Positions 5,855 through 6,159 of a stretch of 6,159 nt of DNA are shown here, piece after piece. Position 1 is the stretch's first letter. Every line of letters starts with the position of its first letter. The position numbers and the translations under genes are program-made. The notes under the pieces were generated by a model. It was not told the DNA's origin. It did no database searches and saw only the letters and a program-made list of their open reading frames with translations. The DNA comes from Betaproteobacteria bacterium. GTDB lineage: Bacteria > Pseudomonadota > Gammaproteobacteria > Burkholderiales > SG8-41. Location of the stretch: the NCBI GenBank assembly GCA_021414185.1, contig JAIOOZ010000389.1, positions 1 to 6,159 on the forward strand. The letters run 5' to 3'.

Positions 5855-5889
5855 CAGGCGTTTTGTGCGTTGCAGCGCAATAATTGTGC
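5836..5889. repeat. TTGTGC repeats and TGC-rich dyads around the SDR promoter
   Basis: TTGTGC occurs at 5836-5841, 5863-5868 and 5884-5889, with start-to-start spacings of 27 and 21 bases. The first copy runs into the dyad GTGC-GGT-GCAC (5838-5848), and between the second and third lies TTGC-AGC-GCAA (5870-5880). The dyads straddle the promoter and predicted start site, which suggests a DNA-binding protein. The regulator is not identifiable from the sequence; a PhaR-type regulator of polyhydroxyalkanoate genes is one guess, because its sites are also TGC-rich. Confidence 0.4.
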
Positions 5890-5914
5890 ATCCCAACCGA
5901 TAGAGAGGCAGTCG

Positions 5915-6159
5915 ATGAGACTTCAGGACAAAGTAGCGATCATTACCGGCGCAGGCCGCGGCATAGGGCGGGCCACCGCCGTAAAGTTTGCCACTGAAGG
6001 CGCCAAAGTCGTGGTTTGCGACCTGAATCCTGAATGGATCCAGGAAACGGTAAATTTGTGCAAGGAAACCCGTGGCGATGCCATGGGGCAGGTGGTCGAT
6101 GTGAGCGACATCAAGGCGCTGGAGGCCATGGTTGCTGCGACGGTCGCCAAATGGGGCCG
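5915..6159 (+). CDS. Short-chain dehydrogenase/reductase, FabG-like (N-terminal part, cut by window edge)
   Basis: Eighty-one residues are visible of a protein whose family is typically about 250. It begins MRLQDKVAIITGAGRGIGRA, with the classical SDR nucleotide-binding motif TGAGRGIG at 11-18 on a Rossmann fold. Asp36 at the end of the second strand (VVVCDLN) usually favours NAD(H) over NADP(H). The DVSD at 62-65 is the conserved Asp that contacts adenine. The catalytic Ser-Tyr-Lys residues lie beyond the window, so substrate and reaction cannot be assigned: 3-oxoacyl-ACP reductase, acetoacetyl-CoA reductase or another alcohol dehydrogenase are all possible. A good GAGAGG Shine-Dalgarno (5903-5908) lies 6 bases before the ATG. 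The gene is separated from tadA by 225 bases with its own candidate promoter, so it is probably an independent unit. Confidence 0.92.
   Translation, partial: MRLQDKVAIITGAGRGIGRATAVKFATEGAKVVVCDLNPEWIQETVNLCKETRGDAMGQVVDVSDIKALEAMVAATVAKWG

Noticed and set aside
5667..5891. A 74-codon minus-strand open frame across the AT-rich island
   Set aside because: It overlaps the end of tadA, has no recognisable domain, and its middle is simply the AT-rich DNA read as Lys/Ile/Asn/Phe codons.

Overview
This window looks like ordinary core chromosome from a GC-rich Betaproteobacterium. The evidence is the recognisable SmpB, RatA, RnfH, GuaB, GuaA and TadA families, the divergent smpB/ratA pair, and a secreted DUF4124-type protein beside guaB. 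The genus cannot be fixed by eye. No mobile element, CRISPR array, tRNA, rRNA or defence system was found.

Layout, left to right: (1) The N-terminal half of smpB on the minus strand (trans-translation) runs off the left edge. Divergent to it, ratA and rnfH (ratB) overlap by 8 bases. (2) A small exported DUF4124-like protein lies on the minus strand, convergent with rnfH and divergent from guaB. The DUF4124/guaB intergenic space holds a strong guaB promoter and a plausible opposing one. (3) guaB (IMP dehydrogenase) and guaA (GMP synthase) carry out the two steps from IMP to GMP. They are separated by 80 bases containing a clear intrinsic-terminator hairpin. (4) guaA is followed at 2 bases by a YffB/Spx-type ArsC-like protein with a GTG start, then at 20 bases by tadA (tRNA adenosine deaminase), forming a probable guaA-yffB-tadA unit. 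A terminator-like hairpin is embedded in the last codons of tadA. (5) A 225-base intergenic region contains a roughly 70-base stretch of about 91% A+T, which stands out against the rest of the window. After it come short repeats and a candidate promoter. (6) The N-terminal part of a short-chain dehydrogenase/reductase (FabG-like) runs off the right edge.

No undescribed biological system is evident in the coding content. The points most worth a second look are regulatory: the hairpin between guaB and guaA, the AT-rich island, the TTGTGC/TGC-rich elements around the SDR promoter, the terminator inside tadA, and the weak ribosome-binding signals of smpB, ratA and guaA.
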